From contig JAMZAV010003112.1 of assembly GCA_024449915.1 (NCBI GenBank), positions 1 through 64,000 on the forward strand: DNA of 64,000 bases. Reading direction: 5' to 3'. The position numbers and the translations under genes are program-made. Numbering within the stretch: position 1 is the first letter of the stretch; every line of letters starts with the position of its first letter. The DNA comes from Sweltsa coloradensis (taxonomy: Eukaryota > Arthropoda > Insecta > Plecoptera > Chloroperlidae). The notes below the pieces were generated by a model. The model worked only from the letters and a program-made list of their open reading frames with translations, did no database searches and was not told the DNA's origin. Below, one piece after another: positions 20,144-31,192 of this stretch.

Positions 20144-22410
20144 CTACCTACCTTTCATAACTAAGAAAGTATTTAATGACACTGAGAGTAGGCCTACCGG
20201 TATTGCCAAACGATATTTTAAATGCTCTTTTTTTAAATGCATCTTCATTCTGACTTGTTTATAATTATAATTTTAAATTTACTACCGTAACTCTGTCAAC
20301 CATGATAAATGTAATGTTGCTAATCAAAAGGTTTTACCATTAGGTTATTTTGTTTTTTTGTACTTTTATTCAAGTGGAGGTCGACAATAATGACATCCCA
20401 GCACTTGCTGAGTGCATGCTATTTAATGTTGGGGAGCATCAAATACCATCAAGCTATCTGTACGCTTAGTAAATATTCAATTTATAACAAATAAATAGTG
20501 GTAGGCCTAGACCCTATTCTTTGAAGTTTTGAGAGCGCTTGTTTTTTAATATTTGGTGGCTATAAGTGCGAGTGACAGTTTGTGATGGTGCTGCATAGGA
20601 CTGACGTGTTAAAACGCCTTTAGACGTTTAGCCTACCGTTTAGTGATCTCTGACTAAAATTAAATGCTTGCTTTGCCAAGCTTCACTGTAAATGCCTGTG
20701 ATTTACTTTTACCCTCGATAGGCCTATAGAAACACTGCTGTAGTCCAAAGAGAAACTTCCTCTTATCACAGTATTATTTGCCCCCTTCAGTGTGTGTGCA
20801 GACTGTTAAGCCACCACTAGATTTTATCTGAAGATCAACCACTCAAAATAAGGGGAATATTGAGTCTAGTGTAGTCTAGTTGACTAATGCACTGTTACCC
20901 AAAATGTGGGAGACATGGAATCAAACCCCCGGTTGGGAAAGATTTTGTAATTTCTGGATTGTATTTTAAAATTATTAAACATGTTTTGAAATGCATACAA
21001 CGCAGTGTAGTCTTATCATCTGTGACAACACTATGGAAAACATAGCCAGTACAAAATACGTGTAAGATTGCAAGGTTTACTCAATCTCCGAGCGGAATTT
21101 GGGGATAACTTGAGCGTGCAAAATTCGATACACTTTGGGCACTGCATTTCACGGCCAGGCAAATAACAAACAAAAAATATTTTTTCAAAAACAAAACCGT
21201 TGTCGTTAAAATAATTCCTACACATAAGCAGCCTATTTCTCAATTTATTATTTCTTGTAGGTTTAAATCGCAATTGATCTAGCTGATTTTATTAGCAGTT
21301 CTCAGTAAGCTCGTACCGGATGTTTGTAAAAAATTTCAGCGCAATCTGTTCAGCGAGTCGGCTGATTTTTTATGTACAGACACTCATACATCACACACAC
21401 ACAGACTCACGGAATAAGTGCTGTTTGAGTTGAATGGAGACACTCAGTCGCTACGCTCCCTCGTTTGACAGTTTAAAAAATTATATCTTGTAACTGTGAT
21501 TTTACACGAATTTTTCAAATTTTTTGGCCAGAAATTTGCAAAAGTTGGCGTTTTGGGAAATTTCTTAAATCGTTTTTAGCCTGCTTAATTTTTGTTCCAC
21601 AGATACAAGAGCACCGTTTTAATCTAAAATGACCCTTTACAACATCGTGTCTTGAAACTGTGCACAAGTATACACTCCAACATGAAAAAATCACACCCTT
21701 TCTTGGTAAACAGTATATTTTGACCAAGCAACTTGTCCAAATTACAAAACAAAATATAGAGGATTTACAGAAAAGGCTGTCGCGTTCGTTAATAATGGTC
21801 AATATTTTTTTGGATCAAAATCCTCCAAGGTCACTGGGCATAAACATTGTCCTCATGTTATTTCTTATGGGAAATTTTTGCCAATGGGACCTAGCTCGAA
21901 AATAACCAAGTTTAACAATTTTGGGGGGGGGGGGGGGGTCATGGTGATCCCAATAATTTTTCTGCTAATTTCTAAATTCATAACTACCTAGTTGGTTTTT
22001 AGTTTAGCGGGTGAATACCCCTTTAAAATATGTTACAATTAATGCTGAGCCTGGCTAGCAAGCACTAAGAACATGTCCATAGCTCGAGAAATTGGTGATG
22101 CGTCACCTCCTGACCCAACTCATGTTTGATATTATATTAATTTGTATAAATTTTTGTGAGTGCTGGAAATTGTTATCATTGGAATTTAAGTTTGATATTA
22201 CACTAATCATTGGAACGATACATAATTGTTTATTACCGGTATTCCATAATAAAAACAAGTAAATATTTGTATCCTCACCCGATACACATAAAACGTATAA
22301 CTCATATTGTAGGCTATGTATAGGCACTACCATAGGCCTATTACCCAATAAACTACTAGGCTAAACCAAGAAGCTACTAATCTTTTTCAACTGTTCTAAC
22401 CATAGGCCTA
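20144..22410. other. intron sequence with a possible extra exon and a retroposon-like tail
   Basis: Between 20385 and 20468 one frame reads VDNNDIPALAECMLFN... after a pyrimidine-rich acceptor and before a GTAAAT donor. Its end phase does not match the next exon, so it is at best an alternative exon. Around 21330-21420 there is a conserved-looking block ending in (CA)n-type sequence that resembles the 3' tail of a LINE or SINE. The rest is AT-rich and unassigned, with a G run at about 21924. Confidence 0.3.
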
Positions 22411-23351
22411 TAGGGAAGCCTCACGTGACGTCACAGCTCGCCGGCAAGTGACCGCGAATCGAACTGATGGACAAGCATTCTCATTTTGCAAGTTGACGCC
22501 TGGTGAACGGCTCAACAAAGATCACGCTCTAACTTTTATCCTATTCATTATTTGGACAAAACTTAAGAGAGATAATATTTAGCCAACACATCATTTCTTC
22601 TAATGGCGATTATCTCGAATTTTTTAACAGAACCGTTAGCTTGTTATAACAAGTTACGCATAATGAATAACAAAATTATCAACAACTTTAAGTCTTCTCA
22701 ACTTCAATTGATAAATAACTACTGATCGGATTTCAACAAAAATTCTCTCTAAATATGCATCCAACTAATAAGACAAGAAATAAGTTAACTTGCTCGATAG
22801 AAAAAGCACTGAACGAAATTTTACAGCATAGCGTGCAGTTTTTCACGGCTCATCCGCACGTCAAAAGCGCGTATTTTAGATGAAAACACATACCATGCAT
22901 ATTACCCTATGCTATAAATTTTCGTTCTGTGCACTTTCTTTCTAGAAAGTTTATTTATTTCTTGTCTAAACAGTCCGATGAATTTTTTGAAAGCTGTCTT
23001 GTCAAAATCCGATCACTAGATTTTTTTCAATTGAAGTTGTTTTATTTAATTTCATAATAAACAAGTAGGAATCTTAAATGTTATTTCAATACGTTCATCG
23101 ATATAACACGTTAACGTCTGTCTAAAAATTCAAAATAATCGCTATTAGAAGGAATGATATATTTGCTAAATATTATTCCTCTTAAGTTTTTTTCGAATAA
23201 TGAATAGAGTAAAAGTTAGAGCGTGATAAGTTGTGCGACGTTCAGCAGGCGTTCACTTGCGAAACGATGGTTGCTTGTCCATCAGTTGGGCTCTAAGCGG
23301 AGAATAACCCTCATTCCCCTCGATTTGTGACGTAGTTGCTAGTAGCCTATA
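22411..23351. mobile_element. 0.9-kb fold-back element
   Basis: The left arm (core from 22463, AACTGATGGACAAGCATTC) is mirrored by the right arm ending CTTGTCCATCAGTTGGG at 23289. Arms of about 380 bp surround a loop of about 70 bases (22839-22907). Mirrored landmarks are GATCACGCTCTAAC, TATTCATTATT, AAGCACTGAACGAAATTTT and CAGCATAG. The outer flanks share ACGTCAC and CTATAG. No coding content; a MITE-type element in intron 2 of the 15.6-kb gene is most likely. Confidence 0.75.
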
Positions 23352-23444
23352 GTTACAAGATTGCAATTTAAGTACAAAATGCAGAGCCAAATTCTATAAA
23401 GCATTTTACAAACATTTTGTAATTTCATTGTTGTTATATTATAG

Positions 23445-23640
23445 GCAAAGCGCTCTGTGGTTAGGAGCTATAAAAAGCGCAATAACCTGTCCATGTTGCA
23501 AGAAATTAAGAAAGCAATGCAGGATGGAAAGGAGGAAGCAACAAGTAGGCCTAGTGGAGAAAACATAGAGAATGTGGAATGCAGGGAGAATGGAGAAAAT
23601 GGGGAGGATGGAGAAAATGGGGAGAATGTAGAATACAGGG
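23445..23640 (+). CDS. unidentified gene, third exon (end uncertain)
   Basis: The acceptor TTATATTATAG precedes an exon that starts in phase 0, as required by exon 2. It encodes AKRSVVRSYKKRNNLSMLQE, then a lysine/glutamate-rich stretch with short ENGENGEDGENGENVEY repeats. The repeats and the open frame to 23726 run into sequence that looks like an interspersed-repeat tail, so the true donor is not clear (one GAGAAT/GTAGAA is possible). No domain is recognised. Together with exons 1 and 2 the protein so far would be small, basic and probably nuclear. Confidence 0.45.
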
Positions 23641-24126
23641 AGATTTCAGTGATTTTAAACGTTCCTTTAAGGTTTCATCAATATCGGAGTAGCCGTTTGC
23701 CAAATATCACGAAAATATCGCACTAAAAATAAAATAAAATCGTAGTAGTACAATATTTATGAGATATATTTTTTCGATGGTACCCAAAAACAACACAGTT
23801 CTAAGTTCAGAGATTTCGAAGGTACCCTCCAATTTTCATCAAGATCGCATTAAGCCGTTTGCCTGGTAGAGAGCGAACAAACGGACAAAAAAACTAACAA
23901 AAACAAAACACCCGAGCTATTTTTCTTGGGGTAACGTTTAAGTAAAAAACAAACAAAAAAACACAAAGTCAAATTGAAGTCTTTGCTTTGCTCATCCAAC
24001 AAAATACAATTTTACAACAATACAAATACACAATAAAAATATTCTTTTACAATAATATAAGATAGGCTAAGCTAGATAATATATAGGCCTAGGCATCTAT
24101 ATTAATATGTAAAATAAACTTAGTTT
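23641..24126. other. interspersed-repeat-like and AT-rich sequence
   Basis: Two similar blocks (tttcatcaatatcggagtagccgtttgcc at 23670 and tttcatcaagatcgcattaagccgtttgcc at 23830) followed by A-rich sequence look like retroposon tails. The rest up to 24126 is the A/T-rich 3' side of the RT fragment that follows. No gene. Confidence 0.4.
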
Positions 24127-24790
24127 CAAGACATATTATTGTCCGCCAAGAAATCTTCAGTGTCATAATATTCCTTTTCAATATGAAATGTCCTTAGATC
24201 CCTTTTAAATGCAGCAGTAGGTTTGTTTTTTATACTGGCAGGTATTCCTGCATACGTGGGGCTTTTCTCATATACAGCCAGCCTATGGGATGTCACAAAA
24301 ACATCATTTTTCCTCCTAGTAGTTTGTAATTATGAATATTGATGTTTTTTTTAATATCCTCCCTATGTTTAATTAGAAATGATATTACTTTGTAAATATA
24401 GAGGCATGCAAGTGTAAGAATATTCAATAATTTAAAATGTCCCCTACGTGTATCCCCTGTCTTAATTTTATCTATTAGTCTCTTACGTATTCTTAAAGCT
24501 TTTTTTTGCATGACAAAAATCCGATGAAAATTGTTTTTAGATGTATTACCCCACGCTATTAACCCATAGCTCAAATGTGACTCAATCAGGGCATAGTACA
24601 CTATTAACAGTAAATTCCTATCCGCACGTACGTATTTTCATTTGACGTAAAACATATATATATTAGAGCTTAGTTTATTTGCTACATAATTAATGTGGAT
24701 GTCCCACGATCAGCACTTGTCAATCAAGTCCTTCAAACTTTTTGACTCTATTTGTACGATAGGAATGTCTTCACCTTTTTTATTGATCTG
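24127..24790 (-). pseudogene. non-LTR retrotransposon RT, C-terminal fragment
   Basis: In minus-strand order: a remnant of the RT thumb (IPIVQIESKSLKDLID), then SHLSYGLIAWGNTSKNNFHR and IFVMQKKALRI, then after a frameshift IPASIKNKPTAAFKRDLRTF to a stop near 24127. This YG...WG...QKKA(L/V)RI pattern is the conserved region after the RT palm in Jockey/CR1-type elements. It is the same clade as the element at 46.75-50.5 kb. It is a dead 5'-truncated copy; the catalytic palm is absent. Confidence 0.8.
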
Positions 24791-25232
24791 ATTGATTTAA
24801 TGATTAATGAAATGTATACGTATGTCTGAAATGTAGGCCAACTATAAGCCATAGAATTAAGACAAATAACAATGTACATAATCTCTTGAATTTAGTACAG
24901 TAATTATTTATATATTATATAATGTACCTACTTACTTATACATAATATATAGGCCAAATGCCAAACACTAAGTCTGGCCATAAAAAAGGGTAATACAATA
25001 TCAAATTATTGTCATTAAAATGTAAAAATTGAAGCCTAATAAATATTCTAATCAGATGCTGCTTCTCAGAAACCTTAGCATTGTGAAGTTTCATTTCTTT
25101 TACCTTTTGTAATGATTTTCATTCATTCATTTACGAGATATCAGTTACTCTTGATATTTATTACGTGACGTACGAGATGAAAAATATTCGGCATTACTTT
25201 GGATGACGTTATATTAGTCTGAGAGAACTGAT
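24791..25232. other. AT-rich, nothing recognised
   Basis: No ORF, repeat boundary or RNA signature that I can support. Confidence 0.4.
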
Positions 25233-26725
25233 AAGAATAATAATAATAATTTGATCTTTATTGTCAACGGGACCGTAGTCCTACAAGTGCAATATAATAT
25301 AATAATAAGAAAGCTTCTAAAAATACGTATTGTTCTACTAGTTAACTTAAGCTAGACTAAATTAAAGTAAATTAAGTGACTATTGTATAGTGCAGAAGGC
25401 ATAAAGTTACGAACTAAAAATGTATGTAGGCCTATATGTGTATAGATGCAAATTGAAGAAAATTACAGATTGTATATATTTAAAACTTACAGAATAATTA
25501 TTATGTGAATTAAGGTTACAAGATTATGTAGGTTTTACTTTAATGCAATATTATTCTAATTCTATATACAGTACTAAGCAAATGCATCGTTGAGGAATAC
25601 TTTTAGAGTACGTATTTCAGTATTGTTTATGTCCAGTTCAGGGTAGCGGCTTAAAAGAGAGTTGTAAGTTAGCTGTATTCTATTTACACATGAGTATTTA
25701 AACAAGTCGATGCGGCTCCGAGGAATAGCGAAAGTGAGTTGATTGCGAGTGAACCTAGAGGGAACATGCAGGTTCACTAGGCACAACAATTGCGAGTCGA
25801 TTTGATTGTGCAATAACTTGTATAGAAATATGACGTCAGATGCCTTGCGGCGATTTTCCAAAGTTGGAATATCCAGACTTTTGCACAGGGTGGTGTAGTC
25901 GGCTCTATGGTACACAATATTATTTTTAAAACACACGAATTTTATGAACTTCTGTTGGACGCGCTCAACACTTTTGGTTTTCGTCACATGGTGGGGGTTC
26001 CAAATCACACTGGCGTAATCAACTTGTGGCCTTATTAAGGCCATGAACAGTTTTCTAGTAGTGTTAATAGAGAAGTCCCTGGCACAGTTCCTCCTCATAA
26101 AACCGAGCATTTTAGAGCTTTGGGTATTACCTGCCCTAGATGTGCATTGTACGATAGATCGCTGGCAATTTGTACACCCAGGTCTCGGATGGAGTTGACC
26201 TTAGCAAGCGCAAAGTTATTGAGATAGTAAGTGAAATCGATTGTGTTTTTTCTCTTGTTGGTGAATGATATGAAGTTGCACTTAGTGACATTAAGATTGA
26301 GCCTCCACGTTTTACACCAATTTGAGAAAGTTTGGAGTTCTTGTTGCATTTGTTCACAGTCGTTGACGCTACTCACTGGGCAGTAGACCTTGAGATCGTC
26401 AGCGTACATGAGGCATTTACTGGTCTTGAAACATGATGGTATATCGTTAACGAATAGTGTGAACATCAGAGGGCCTAGAATTGAACCTTGGGGCACCCCT
26501 GATGTGACAGGTTCAGTGTCAGAAGTGCCGTCATCAATCAGTACGCTTTGTGTTCGACCAGATAGATAACTAGATAAGAGTTTATGTACTTTACCACATA
26601 TTCCGTAGCCTTTCAGTTTGAGTAGTAGGAGGCTGTGGTCTACACTGTCGAATGCTTTGCTGAAATCGGTGTAGACTGCATCAACTTGACTTCCGTTGTT
26701 TATGTGAGAGTTTATGTGAGCACTA
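25233..26725 (-). mobile_element. 5'-truncated non-LTR retrotransposon
   Basis: A reverse transcriptase (next entry) followed on the minus strand by a 340-bp 3' UTR. The UTR ends in TGACAATAAAGATCAAATT and a (TTA)n tail near 25233, the usual terminus of a target-primed insertion. Sequence 5' of about 26725 bears no relation to RT, so the copy is truncated within the coding region. The endonuclease is missing. Confidence 0.85.
25574..26725 (-). pseudogene. reverse transcriptase, two frames
   Basis: RT motif A (DAVYTDFSKAFDSVDH), motif B (SGVPQGSILGPLMF) and catalytic motif C (CLMYADDLKVY) are intact in the first frame (down to 26095). After a shift at about 26100 the thumb and C-terminal region continue (MLGFMRRNCARDF, ALIRPQVDYASVIWNP, VERVQQKF) to the stop at 25574. 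The pattern fits the Jockey/CR1 group of non-LTR elements. With the catalytic aspartates kept and one shift, this is a relatively recent dead copy. The frame upstream of about 26725 (starting MHGLRVLPS) is flanking sequence. Confidence 0.88.
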
Positions 26726-26939
26726 TGGAACGAATAATTATAAGTTAAGCGATACCGAGTTGGCGCGAATTGGGGAAGTACACATCTCGATAAAATGCTT
26801 GTTGACCTTGAGCGATGTACTACAATATTGACCGTGATGCGGAGAGGATGAGCAATCGTCGTCTGATCAACGCGGCGAGTGATGCCGCTCGGCAACACAC
26901 GTAGGCCATGCAAGTTGCCTATACACTCATTGCTACACT
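26726..26939. other. flank of the truncated retrotransposon
   Basis: Continues the open frame by chance; no similarity to RT or anything else recognised. Confidence 0.3.
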
Positions 26940-27355
26940 GCAGGGGCGATGCGACCCTGCTTCAAACCGGTGAGCTTATCAATGTTCATAGTTTAAGCAT
27001 TCATACCCATCACAATAATTAATTTTCTCAAGTTAATATGGGTTTTCGAATGTAGGGTATAATTTAAATTCATTAGACATTGTGTAAAACAAGTATGTAT
27101 TAAATAATTTAATATGCAATGGATTTTTTGGCATGGTTTATTGTTTTGTTATGTTCATAGTTCAAGCATTCATAATTTCTCAAGTTATAATTGAATTTTT
27201 GACAGTAGGGTATAATCACAATAATTAATTTTCTCAAGTTATAGTTAGATTTTTGACAGTAGGGTATAATTTAAATTCATTATGCATAAGTGTAAAACAT
27301 GCATGTATTAAATTATTTTATATTATGCAATGGTTTTCTAGCATGGTTATTATTA
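26940..27355. repeat. imperfect tandem repeat, ~150-200-bp unit
   Basis: Blocks such as GTTCATAGTT(T/C)AAGCATTCAT, TTTTCTCAAGTTA, GTAGGGTATAATTTAAATTC and ATTATGCAATGG recur in the same order two to three times. The array feeds directly into the ATGGTT array that follows. Confidence 0.65.
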
Positions 27356-27830
27356 TTTAATTGTGTTTTATCAATGGTAATTCTCAATGGTTAATTTGAA
27401 TGTTTCTAAAAAACGGTGTCAAAGCAATTGTTAAGTCAAAACTTGTTTTCAATAGTTGTAATGGTATAATTAAATGGTGTTTTATCAATGGTTTCTTTAA
27501 ATGGTTTTATCCTATGGTTATTTTCAATGGTTAACATCAGTGTTGTTTTACCAATGGTTATATTCAATGGTTTTATTCTATGGTTATTTTACTAATGGTT
27601 ATATAAAATGGTTATATTCAATGGTTTTATCCTATGGTTTTTTAATGAACAGTGTGCCAATGGTTAAAATAAATGGTTTTTTGCTTAATGGTTTTTGCCT
27701 TAATGGTTTTACACACCTTTTCAATGGTTTTCTCCAATGGTTTAACTCAATGGTTTTGTCCAAATACACCATTGGGGAAAAACCATTGGATTTTTATTTA
27801 GAATTGAATGGTTAATTTTCGTAAGGGACA
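27356..27830. repeat. degenerate AATGGTT short-repeat array
   Basis: The heptamer AATGGTT (or ATGGTTWT) recurs more than twenty times at irregular 9-20-base spacing, usually joined by T-rich or TCTATT linkers. It ends in an inverted pair (CCATTGGGGAAAAACCATTGG). The 104-codon frame at 27501 is an aromatic-rich by-product of the repeat and not a likely gene. Confidence 0.7.
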
Positions 27831-27902
27831 TTGCAGGAAATGAGAATGAACGCACTATGTTCTTTTCATTACAGACTCTGGTGCAGTAAACTGTACAATG
27901 TT

Positions 27903-28006
27903 TAAGCGCCTTCGCCTCCTGAAGCGCCTCCCCCTCCTAAAGCGCCTTTGCCTCCTGAAGCGCCTCCCCTTCCTAAAGCGCCGTCGCCTCTTGAAGCGCC
28001 CCGCTT
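27903..28006. repeat. 18-bp coding-like minisatellite
   Basis: About five to six copies of an 18-base unit (AAGCGCCTTCGCCTCCTG and variants). On the plus strand it translates to a KRLxLL hexapeptide repeat, followed by an acidic tail (KSKESETEK... DDDDEDSNN) to a stop at 28140. On the minus strand the open frame is arginine-rich. A pyrimidine-AG acceptor (TTTTCATTACAG) precedes the array. This could be a real exon of a low-complexity protein or just a minisatellite with frames open on both strands. Confidence 0.55.
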
Positions 28007-28356
28007 TCACAGTCGGATGTCGGAAGTCGAAAGAGTCCGAGACGGAGAAGGATATCAAAGCTGACCCATCTGCTAAGGACGACGACGACGAGGACTCGAA
28101 CAATGTTTACCTCTCATTACGTATCACTTATCCTTTTTAGTTAGGCCTATCTGCATGTTCTTTGTTGACGTTTGTTCTTGATAATTGTTTGTCGTGTTCA
28201 ATTTTATTGTAGTCCGACCACAGTCTCTCATGTGTCGGCATGATTCGGTAACAGATAATATGATGAAAAGGACATACGTTGCGCAGAGGATATATATTAA
28301 CGCCACACCGTCACCACCTTTTGTGTCGGTAATAGAAGCCTGACCGTTTCTGGCAG

Positions 28357-28622
28357 AACTGGCTCAGTTTAAGATGCACTTTTCGACACTAATGGGTATG
28401 GAAACACACACCACGTGGCTTGAGGCCTTAAGGGTGAAGGCGGCCATAATCGTAAACTACTTAGAGGGCTCCAACCGGAAAAGCAGGGAGCAAATTCTCT
28501 TCATCGCGATCCCTATGCGCACTGCTCAGGCCAACGACAACTCGGAGCTTCCGATCTCTGAAGCGGTTGTGCCATTGTTAAATGCACATTTCGTCAATGA
28601 TGGAGTGGACAGACTCTTTAAG
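28357..28622 (+). CDS. exon-like ORF, possibly hAT-derived
   Basis: The acceptor CTGGCAG and the donor AAG/GTATGT bound 266 bases with an open frame (LAQFKMHFSTLMGMETHTTW... to DGVDRLFK), ending in phase 0. The following exon at 29681 starts in phase 0, so the two can be joined. I do not recognise a domain with certainty. The helical, Leu-rich composition and the hAT dimerisation region 1.5 kb downstream suggest these are pieces of a hAT-type transposase, but that is inference. Confidence 0.45.
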
Positions 28623-28869
28623 GTATGTATTACACACAACTAACTAACCTATTTGACTATGTATTCCTATGTACAGTATGACCTTAATTAAGCCTATCTG
28701 TGATTTTCCAAACCATGTAGTAATTGCCAGCTACGTTACTTTCAAACCAGTGTTGTTGAGTCTTTATGTTTGTAGCATGTTACTTTTTTTGTAGTGGTAT
28801 GGACAATAAAACGTATATTGATAAGTAGGTATCGATAAACGATTTGTTGTCATATCGCGATAATTGTTC

Positions 28870-29226
28870 GATTGATGATTGATTGATTGGATATTGCTTA
28901 ATGGCTCATATTTATGCAACTTGGCTAATCGAGACGAAGGGAGGGACATAAGGGATGACGCGGGGGGACAAGGGGTGGACAGGCCTATGCTGGTCAGAAC
29001 CACAACAAGCTTATAGGGAGGGCAGGAGTTCCCCCACTTCGTGGTCGTCTGTGTCTGTGTCATCATCCGTCCGTGTTGTCATTGTCGTCGCCATCGGGGA
29101 GGTAGTCAAAGGGAAGGGGAAAGTTCCCCGACGACGACCCATAGCTCGCCATTAGTTTCAGGGAGAAAAACTCCCCTAATCACGGGCCAAACCACGAGAA
29201 GGTTGCGAGTTGGAATTTGATGGCCC
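28870..29226 (-). mobile_element. SINE-like ~345-bp retroposon
   Basis: A complete copy in reverse orientation, reading GATTGATTGGATATTGC (the tail) at the left and GTTGGAATTTGATGGCCC (the start) at the right. The tail extends as (GATT)n, the complement of a (CAAT)n tail. The internal GGTCAGAACCA, GGGAGGTAGTCAAAGGGAAG and CGACGACGACCCA blocks are all present. Confidence 0.8.
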
Positions 29227-29370
29227 ATATTTATTGGAGTTTCCGCAAATTGTCGTCGCCGTCGGGGAGGTAGTCAAAAGGGAAGGGAAGAGCTCGCCGT
29301 TAGTTTCAGGGAGTAAAACTCCCCTAATAACGGGCCAAACCACGAGAAGATTGCGAGTTGGAATTTGATA
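29227..29370 (-). mobile_element. SINE-like retroposon, partial copy in tandem
   Basis: Repeats the 5' half of the family (TTGTCGTCGCCGTCGGGGAGG to GAGTTGGAATTTGATAGC) immediately after a full copy. It lacks the tail half, which suggests a local partial duplication. Confidence 0.7.
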
Positions 29371-29680
29371 GCAATAGAATTGCCAGAGGTGCAGCGTGCA
29401 ACAAGTGAAAACGTGTTGTTCGGAACAGGGTCGTTTAGTAGCGCACACTGTTGTCTGTGTCGGTCTAACAAAAGGTGCACAATACCGAGAAGGTGTGTGC
29501 CACGAGAATTTTTTATTTATAGACCTCCGAAGTAGCCGCGCGCCGCACCACCATGGTGGGTCTGAAACACTATTTAGGACATAGTCAATATGTTTCCACT
29601 AGCATTTATGTTTTAAAGAATTCATTTACACTTTATTATCTAGTTTAACATACTTTCACCTCTACTATTCTTTTTCCCAG

Positions 29681-29863
29681 AGCACCTTTGTAGCAGAAGT
29701 ATGCCAACAATTTGTTGACCTCATCAATGTGTTGGACTGTTCAAAATACCCCGACGCTCACTTGTTGTGGGATGACCTAGAAAATTTGGTTGCCTCTCTT
29801 TACCAAGTGTCTGAAGCTTTCAAAACTGACACCAGAAGGGTCTTGGCTAACATTTCAAACTAG
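29681..29863 (+). CDS. exon-like ORF with stop, possibly hAT-derived
   Basis: A strong acceptor (TTCTTTTTCCCAG) precedes 60 codons in phase 0 (STFVAEVCQQFVDLINVLD... RRVLANISN) and a TAG stop at 29861. It joins in frame to the exon at 28357-28622. The region resembles the helical stretch that precedes the catalytic and dimerisation parts of some hAT proteins only loosely. If it belongs to that gene, the stop truncates it before the C-terminal domain at 30098. Confidence 0.4.
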   Translation, partial: STFVAEVCQQFVDLINVLDCSKYPDAHLLWDDLENLVASLYQVSEAFKTDTRRVLANISN

Positions 29864-30097
29864 GTCCTTAGAGCCAAACTCACTGCCATGCTCAAAGAAT
29901 GTGCTCAGAAGAGTACTAGCTGAGATCTCACATGGTGGACAACTTAACTAATCTCTTTTACAAAGCTGCCCACACATCCTTCAATCCTACCATTGGTGGG
30001 CAACAGCAAATACCAACACAACCATTATCAAAAAACTAAAAAACAAGATGCCAGCATGTAAAGATATGACAGAAGATTGCTTCGTTGAAAACTATCT

Positions 30098-30310
30098 GTA
30101 CTTTCACCGCCAGTTGATCTCAGCGGTAAAAGACGAAAACGTAGAAAGTTTACTGATGCAGCCTTAAAAACCATACGGGCACCGGTCAACGGCGTTGACG
30201 CAGAACGCTTCTTTACTACATATAATCTGACCCTTACCGACAGGCGTACGCGCATTAAAGAACTTACATTAGAGACATGTGCTATGCTTTCATTTAACTT
30301 TGGAACGTAG
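30098..30310 (+). pseudogene. hAT transposase C-terminal dimerisation fragment
   Basis: One frame reads VLSPPVDLSGKRRKRRKFTD, then IRAPVNGVDAERFFTTYNL and TLTDRRTRIKELTLE, ending at TAG 30308. The pattern P-(V/S)-x(3)-(V/A)-E-R-x-F-(T/S)-x(3)-L-x-(L/M)-T-x-R-R is the hallmark of the hAT C-terminal dimerisation domain. Only this last part is present, with other frames open beside it, so it is a fragment or an isolated last exon. Confidence 0.7.
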
Positions 30311-30755
30311 ATATTTCAAAGTTCTATTTATGGCTGCATTAGGCCTAAATTACACCTTACAAACATGGGTAATACTTGAATCATTTCTTAGTATGGGCAT
30401 ATGCCTGTCCACTGTATTTTTAATTTTCTTTCTTACTAGTTTTTTTTTCAATAAACATGTTATACAGTACCGATTTCCCAAATGTTTCACTAAATTTCCG
30501 TTTTTTCAGTATTTTTTTGTATATAGCTGCTATAAAGTGCTACTTTGAAAAACGTTCTTGCTATAAAATCAAATAATTGTTGCTATTTTCCGCTAACTCT
30601 AGTTATAATAAGTTTCATTACCAACGCTTCGGGCAGATCTCCCTGCCCATTACAACAAACAGATTAAAAACATAAAGTAAACTCTCAACCTCGGCGGGTG
30701 GGTCTAATTCGTCTAATTCAATATCTACAAGTTCAAAAAATTTATACTTATATGA
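30311..30755. other. AT-rich, nothing recognised
   Basis: No supported gene or repeat; includes T-rich sequence and incidental short frames on both strands. Confidence 0.35.
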
Positions 30756-30986
30756 AATTCTCTGGGAAAATTCCCGCCAACGCAGCTTCGTCATGCTGCG
30801 GCAGAGACGTGCGCTGAGCCCGAAGACAGGAAACAAATGGTGCGAAGTATCATCGCAGACGTACTAGAGATAGACAAGTTTCTTAGCAAGGCGGTGCTAA
30901 AAGCAACATCACATAAAGTCGTCTCACGTTACCCAGCCACGTTTCTTGAAAGGTGGAGGCATGGGGCAACCACGGGATGGATTTGA
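30756..30986 (+). pseudogene. coding-like fragment, unidentified
   Basis: A 76-codon open frame contains EPEDRKQMVRSIIADVLEID and KVVSRYPATFLERW before TGA at 30984. An (R/K)QxMVR.I...(L/M)......A..(I/V)...YP..F pattern recurs at the N-terminus of several uncharacterised invertebrate proteins, which is why I list it; the comparison is from memory. There is no start codon at the frame's beginning and no obvious splice partner. Confidence 0.3.
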
Positions 30987-31192
30987 TAGCCAATTGAAAC
31001 AGTTCTAATGGCGCATTGGAAATGTAAGGAGCCGAAGCTCAATTAAAAGAAAGCTTTTGGGTGAAGAGGGGCACCAACCAAGAACCAAAAAGAAAGATAG
31101 ATTCGGCACCATACAGTTTATGCCATCATTAAAAAAACCCATAAAAACATAATTAAAAAGAAAAAACATATCATTAAGGTCATGACAACTTT

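Noticed and set aside
27501..27815. Gene for a 104-residue aromatic-rich peptide
   Set aside because: The frame is wholly made of AATGGTT units with no flanking gene signals.
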